Assembly (NCBI GenBank): GCA_947259315.1
Contig: CAMYLR010000003.1
Location: 110,001-174,000 of the forward strand
From: an uncultured Gemmatimonadales bacterium
GTDB lineage: Bacteria; Gemmatimonadota; Gemmatimonadetes; JACCXV01; JAHWKZ01
Length of the DNA: 64,000 nt
Reading direction: 5' to 3'
In this document: positions 60,515 through 64,000 of the stretch, piece by piece
Numbering within the stretch: the first letter of the stretch is position 1
How the letters are laid out: each line of letters begins with the position of its first letter
Position numbers and translations under genes: made by a program
Notes under the pieces: generated by a model
The model's database searches: none
What the model was told of the DNA's origin: nothing
Seen by the model: the letters and a program-made list of their open reading frames with translations, nothing else

Positions 60515-62140
60515 TTAGCGGTCGGCTTCGATCTCCGCGGGCGTCGGACGGTTGGTGACCAGCAGGTTGCGACGCGTGGACGCCAGCGTCACGACCGGTA
60601 TGCCGGCTCGCTCAGCGATCTGTTCCTTCGCTCGACGCGGAATGACGAACAGCGCTCTCCGAGTTTCACGAAAGCGTTTGTAGAAAACGTCGTCGTCCGC
60701 AAACACAAACGCCCTCCACGACGCATCATCTTCGAACCGCGTTTCGCGACCTTCGGCGGTCACGGTGATCAGACGTTGGTCCAGGTAGAACGGGAAGGCT
60801 CTGGGCCAGCCCCGAAAGGCGATGATCGGCTCGTCCCCGATCTGGTGCTCGGCGGCCGCGACCGCCAGCGGCCGGGATATCTTGAAGAACGATTCGACGC
60901 GTGGGTCGCCCAGCGTAGCGTAGCCCGACACGTAGAGAGCCAGCAGCGGAACCAGACAACCCGCAAAGGCCAAGTCGAACCGCTGCTGTTTAGTTGCCAG
61001 GATGGCGAGCAGTCCGCCGCCAACCGATACCGGACCGGCGATAAGACCGACCGTGCGTAGTGGATCGGGCAGCTCGGCGCGGAAGGCAGCGATCAAGAAA
61101 CCGACACCAAGCGCCATCGTGGCCACGCCCAGCGCTCGGGTCACGGCGCGGGCGCCAGGCCGCTCCGCCGCCGCCCACCACGATCCCGCGAGCAGCGCCA
61201 CCGCGGGGAGCATCGGCAGCGCGTAGTTGACACGCTTAGTCGGGAAGAACGAAAAGACGAGCAGCGGCACGACCGCCCAGACAACGACGTACGGGATGTT
61301 CGGTCTCGGGCGCCGACGGACGAGCTCGAGCACAGCCGGTACGATCCAAGGCCCAGCCGCCCACGCGATCGTGACCACGAAAAACGATATCGGTTGACGC
61401 TCGCCCTCGTAAGGTGACGCGACGCGACCGACCGTCTGGAGCCCGAGCCAGAAGTCGACCAGCTCGGGATGGCGAGCGATAGACGAGATGTACCACGGGA
61501 GCGCGATCGCGATCGCGAGCACTGCGCCAAAGGGGTCCCACAACCGTCGCAGCCGACTCCAGTTACCGCTCCACGCGGCCCACGCGAGCGCCGGCAAGAC
61601 GGTCCACAACAGCATGACGTGGCCCTTGGTCAAGAAACCCGCCCCCAACGCCGCCCACGCCAGCCAGCGCCAACCCCGGGCCGGTGTCGGTCCGGTGCCA
61701 CGGCGGGCCCCATCGGCCGCCAGCACGACCCACATCGTCAGGTACAGGTCGCTGGTAACGCTGCGCGCCAGCGCCAAAAACAGTGGCGCGCTCAACAAGC
61801 AAAGAAGCGCGTACAACCCCGCTCTTGGAGTAGCGGCTGCCGCCCACCGGTACGTCACCGTGAGCACGACCAGCGCCGCGACGAGGAGCCCGATCCGGGC
61901 GCCAAACTCGTCGATCCCGAAGACGGTCATGCCGGCCGCGGTCGCCCAGTACGCGAACGGTGGCTTGTCGAAGTGGACGATGTGGTTGAGGCGTGGGGTC
62001 ATCCAGTCACCGCTGCGCACCATCCGGGCAGCGATCTCGGCGTACCGCGCTTCGGTCGACTCCCAAAGCCCGTACCCCCCCAGATGCCACAGCAGGAGCG
62101 CTGCCGCCGCCACCAACAGAGCCGGCAGCGGTCGGCTCAC
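60515..62140 (-). CDS. ArnT-like glycosyltransferase (family 39/83)
   Basis: A polytopic lipid-linked glycosyltransferase of 541 residues. The first periplasmic loop has YGLWESTEARYAEIAARMVRSGDWMTPRLNH, with the catalytic acidic residues of the ArnT/PMT fold, followed by FDKPPFAYWATAAGMTVFG. About eleven hydrophobic helices follow, and a soluble C-terminal domain (residues about 430-541). It would move a sugar from undecaprenyl phosphate to lipid A or another envelope acceptor. It is the last gene of a three-gene operon, coupled by a GTGA overlap. Confidence 0.9.
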   Translation of the reverse strand: MSRPLPALLVAAAALLLWHLGGYGLWESTEARYAEIAARMVRSGDWMTPRLNHIVHFDKPPFAYWATAAGMTVFGIDEFGARIGLLVAALVVLTVTYRWAAAATPRAGLYALLCLLSAPLFLALARSVTSDLYLTMWVVLAADGARRGTGPTPARGWRWLAWAALGAGFLTKGHVMLLWTVLPALAWAAWSGNWSRLRRLWDPFGAVLAIAIALPWYISSIARHPELVDFWLGLQTVGRVASPYEGERQPISFFVVTIAWAAGPWIVPAVLELVRRRPRPNIPYVVVWAVVPLLVFSFFPTKRVNYALPMLPAVALLAGSWWAAAERPGARAVTRALGVATMALGVGFLIAAFRAELPDPLRTVGLIAGPVSVGGGLLAILATKQQRFDLAFAGCLVPLLALYVSGYATLGDPRVESFFKISRPLAVAAAEHQIGDEPIIAFRGWPRAFPFYLDQRLITVTAEGRETRFEDDASWRAFVFADDDVFYKRFRETRRALFVIPRRAKEQIAERAGIPVVTLASTRRNLLVTNRPTPAEIEADR

Positions 62141-62406
62141 GCGCGAGCGTCCTCACGGCGTAACAGAACCAAGTTCCGTAAGTAGACAAAGAGACCGCCG
62201 GATTGCCCGAGGATGAACACCGGATCGCGACGCCAGATCGCGTAGCTCAGCAGGATCATCCCGCCGGCGATCGAGAAGTACCAGAACGCCCGCGGCACGA
62301 CGCTTCTTCCGGCGCGTTCGCTGGCTACCCACTGGACGAAGAAACGGCTGAAGAAACACACCTGGCCCAGCAAGCCGATCGCGACCCACAGCTGTACCGT
62401 CGTCAC
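62137..62406 (-). CDS. Lipid A disaccharide synthase N-terminal domain (LAB_N) protein
   Basis: An 89-residue membrane protein made only of the LAB_N domain: VCFFSRFFVQWVASERAGRS, PRAFWYFSIAGGMILLSYAIWRRDPVF and GQSGGLFVYLRNLVLL. About three hydrophobic segments are present. The same domain precedes LpxB in some proteins and often sits between ArnC- and ArnT-like genes, as here. The GTG at 62406 overlaps the upstream glycosyltransferase stop (GTGA), and its stop overlaps the ArnT-like start the same way. Confidence 0.9.
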   Translation of the reverse strand: MTTVQLWVAIGLLGQVCFFSRFFVQWVASERAGRSVVPRAFWYFSIAGGMILLSYAIWRRDPVFILGQSGGLFVYLRNLVLLRREDARA

Positions 62407-63158
62407 TTGGGGGCCTCCTTTCCCGGGGTAGCGCCCGAAGTCTGTCGGACCTCGTAGTCGATGGAGCGTTGTCGTAGCCGTCGTAGCATCAGAAGGTCCG
62501 CCAGCCCGCGCCACAAACGGTTGTGGATCCCGTACTTTGATCGTCCCGCCCAGCGTGGCCGGTGCGACACCTCGCGTTCAGCGATCGTCACTTCTTGCAT
62601 GCTGAGTAGTGTCGGCAGGAAGCGGTGCATGCCCTCGAATTGGACCGCGCTCAAGAACGCTTGGCGAGGGAAGATCCTGAGCGAGCAACCGACATCGGTC
62701 ACGCTGTCTCCGCTCAATCGGTTTCGCGTCGTGTTGGCGATCCTCGAGGATGCCCGCCGCACCCACGAATCGACGCGTCGCACGCGAACGCCGTTGACCA
62801 TCTGGGCTTCGCCGCTCTCGATGACCGGCCACAGAACCGCCAGATCGGCGGGATCGTTCTGGCCGTCGCCATCGAGCGTCGCGATCCAGTCGCCGCTGGC
62901 CGCTTCGACGCCGGCGACCAGCGCGGTCGATTGTCCGTAGTTCCGGGCTAGCGATACCGATCGGACCCGCGAGTCAGCCGCGGCCAGCGCGGCGGCGATC
63001 GCCGGCCCCTCATCGGTCGACCCGTCATCCACGTAGATGATCTCCCACTGCGGCCCGAGCCCGTTCAGCACTGGGACCAGCTCGGCGTGGAGGGGGCCCA
63101 GGTTCGGCGCCTCGTCGAGAAAAGGGACGACGATCGAAAGATCGACCCTGGCGCTCAT
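62403..63158 (-). CDS. Family 2 glycosyltransferase, ArnC/dolichol-phosphate mannosyltransferase-like
   Basis: A 251-residue cytoplasmic glycosyltransferase. IVVPFLDEAPNLGPLHAEL, YVDDGSTDEGPAIAAALA, SLARNYGQSTALVAGVEAASGDWIATLDGDGQNDPADL (with the DxD metal motif) and GCSLRIFPRQAFLSAV are typical. It should load undecaprenyl phosphate with a sugar donor for the ArnT-like enzyme. It lacks the C-terminal membrane helices of ArnC, so the adjacent LAB_N protein may help it at the membrane. It is the first gene of the operon. Confidence 0.92.
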   Translation of the reverse strand: MSARVDLSIVVPFLDEAPNLGPLHAELVPVLNGLGPQWEIIYVDDGSTDEGPAIAAALAAADSRVRSVSLARNYGQSTALVAGVEAASGDWIATLDGDGQNDPADLAVLWPVIESGEAQMVNGVRVRRVDSWVRRASSRIANTTRNRLSGDSVTDVGCSLRIFPRQAFLSAVQFEGMHRFLPTLLSMQEVTIAEREVSHRPRWAGRSKYGIHNRLWRGLADLLMLRRLRQRSIDYEVRQTSGATPGKEAPK

Positions 63159-63216
63159 CGGCTGGAAACCACCTTAGCTACTTGATTCGATCGGGTCCAG
63201 ACACGAAGCCGCGGAA

Positions 63217-63254
63217 TTGACCATGAACGGACTCCTAACTATAATTGATCATAG
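63217..63254 (+). promoter_or_regulatory. Strong sigma-70 promoter and dyad operator of the small HTH gene
   Basis: TTGACC (63217-63222), a 17-base spacer and a perfect TATAAT (63240-63245). An imperfect dyad, CTATAATTGATCATAG (63239-63254), covers the -10 and the start point, with six of eight positions paired. This is the best promoter match in the window. Confidence 0.75.
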
Positions 63255-63318
63255 CTGTTCAAGCTCGCTCGGACGAGATCGTAACAAGAGGGGCGATTGG
63301 TGCAGCAGGGAGGTAGAA

Positions 63319-63519
63319 ATGACCGAGAAAGAACCTGTTTTTCTTAGAATCGGCGACGCGGCTCGGCTGCTTGGAGTCTCGATCAGCACGCTCCGCCGGC
63401 TCGAGAAGAACGGACGGCTGGGTGAATACGGGGTCAAGGTCTACTACACCCCGACGCGCCGCCGCCGCTACAAAAAGAGCGAGATCCTGGAAGCGTTGGA
63501 GCGCTCGGCGGCGGGTTAG
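63319..63519 (+). CDS. Small MerR/BldC/excisionase-like DNA-binding protein
   Basis: A 66-residue protein that is essentially one winged helix-turn-helix: FLRIGDAARLLGVSISTLRRLEKNGRLG then VYYTPTRRRRYKKSEILEALE, as in MerR-type, BldC and phage excisionase-like regulators. There is no effector domain. The ATG follows GGGAGG, and a strong promoter with an overlapping dyad lies upstream, consistent with an autoregulated regulator. No integrase or phage gene is near, so BldC-like transcription control is more likely than excision. Confidence 0.85.
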   Translation: MTEKEPVFLRIGDAARLLGVSISTLRRLEKNGRLGEYGVKVYYTPTRRRRYKKSEILEALERSAAG

Positions 63520-63532
63520 ACCCGCGCCAACC

Positions 63533-64000
63533 TCACTCCACGCGATCCCCCACCGAGCCGACGAGCCAGTCGGCGAGTGACTCGAGGTCGGGCTGCTCGA
63601 GATCGGGTAGCGGACCGTCCGCCGGTCGTTGCTCGGCTTTTCGGTTTACCCACACGACCGGGATGTTCAAGGCGTTCGCCGGTGCCACGTCGTGGAACAG
63701 GCTCTGGGCGACGTGCAGCCACCCACCCGAATCGCCGACAAATGGGCGCGCGGCCTCGAAATGGGCGAGATCGGGTTTATACGATTCCACTCGATCGGCG
63801 GTGACCCAGAAATCGAACTCGACGTCGAGCAACGCTCGGGTCGCGTCGAACAGATCCTCGTCGACGTTCGACAGCACCCCAAGTCGGAATCGCTCGGCCA
63901 GTTTGACCAGCGCCGCGTTGGTGTCGGGAAATGGTTGCCACGCGGCCAAGCTGCGAGGCAGGAATTCGGCTCGCTCGGGTGAGATCGTCCAATCGCACTC
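63533..64000 (-). CDS. HAD family hydrolase (haloacid dehalogenase-like), 5'-truncated
   Basis: C-terminal 155 residues of a HAD-superfamily hydrolase; the frame is open to the window edge (upstream residues read DWTISPERAEFLPRSL) and no start is visible. Recognisable parts are WQPFPDTNAALVKLAERF, motif II in LGVLSNVDEDLF (Ser), motif III Lys in VESYKPDLAHFE and motif IV around WLHVAQSLFHDVAPANAL. The nucleophile Asp (motif I) lies outside. It resembles type II 2-haloacid dehalogenases and related phosphatases; without motif I the class is unsure. Confidence 0.88.
   Translation of the reverse strand, partial: ECDWTISPERAEFLPRSLAAWQPFPDTNAALVKLAERFRLGVLSNVDEDLFDATRALLDVEFDFWVTADRVESYKPDLAHFEAARPFVGDSGGWLHVAQSLFHDVAPANALNIPVVWVNRKAEQRPADGPLPDLEQPDLESLADWLVGSVGDRVE

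Noticed and set aside
63319..63519. Phage or integrative element near the right edge because of an excisionase-like protein
   Set aside because: No integrase, attachment repeat, tRNA or phage gene is seen around it; the neighbours are ordinary chromosomal genes.

Overview
The window reads as a gene-dense piece of a high-GC, Gram-negative-type bacterial chromosome. Visible support is an ExbB/ExbD energiser pair, many lipoprotein and Sec/Tat signal peptides, an ArnC/LAB_N/ArnT-like envelope glycosylation operon, a class A penicillin-binding protein and a soluble lytic transglycosylase. The combination of M1, M20, M19, M48 and DUF885 peptidases, several family-5 oligopeptide-binding proteins, a YtcJ-type amidohydrolase and NRDE/DUF1579/DUF4870 proteins resembles uncultured Gemmatimonadota or a neighbouring phylum. 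That placement is inference from gene content, not from a marker tree. I found no rRNA, tRNA, CRISPR array, transposase, integrase or prophage.

Layout. 1-5115: a truncated M1 peptidase, an unknown membrane protein, then a leftward DedA / oligopeptide-binding protein / methyltransferase group. 5258-10148: a solitary octaheme hydroxylamine-oxidoreductase-family cytochrome whose composition differs from its neighbours, an amidohydrolase, a bicupin and a DUF1579 protein. 10123-15022: leftward glcD-glcF (glcF apparently starts at CTG), then a lipoprotein made of a CcmI C-terminal-like domain, YgfZ and a PduO-type cobalamin adenosyltransferase. 15031-23326: a DtxR regulator plus FeoA, PhzF, dienelactone hydrolase, M20 peptidase, a lipoprotein, a quinone-oxidoreductase-like MDR protein, a DUF885 protein and a zinc-ribbon membrane protein. 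23473-29078: an NRDE protein and a gcvH-gcvP-UPF0173-lipM-like cluster that pairs the glycine cleavage H and P proteins with a likely octanoyl/lipoyl transferase. 29106-37026: a seven-gene oligopeptide ABC transporter operon with two tandem binding proteins, an enlarged DppC-type permease and a small Xre/MbcA/ParS-like protein inserted between permease and ATPase genes. 37149-42291: ExbB, ExbD, a terminator, lytic transglycosylase, NHL-repeat protein and cold-shock protein. 42503-49035: App1-type phosphatase, GNAT acetyltransferase, DNA polymerase I, CoaE and phosphoglycerate mutase. 48959-54678 (leftward): M48 protease, Pcm, TPR lipoprotein, PBP1 and M19 dipeptidase. 55036-64000: a membrane-bound HdrD-like Fe-S oxidoreductase, Tat-exported phosphoesterase, HExxH protein, purine permease, DUF4870 protein, small zincin, the envelope glycosylation operon, a small MerR/BldC-like DNA-binding protein and a truncated HAD hydrolase.

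Most genes belong to short operons with 1- to 8-base overlaps (ATGA, GTGA, TTGA, TGATG, CTGA), which decide many starts. Five intergenic sites fit TTGAC(N)-17/18-T(A)nnnT promoters. The most unusual features are: (i) a roughly 74-base conserved core present twice in opposite orientation, each copy clamped by a 19-20 bp outer stem of unrelated sequence; (ii) the lone HAO-family gene; (iii) the antitoxin-like gene inside the peptide transporter operon; (iv) an attenuator-like leader in front of the M19 dipeptidase; and (v) the CTG start of glcF.
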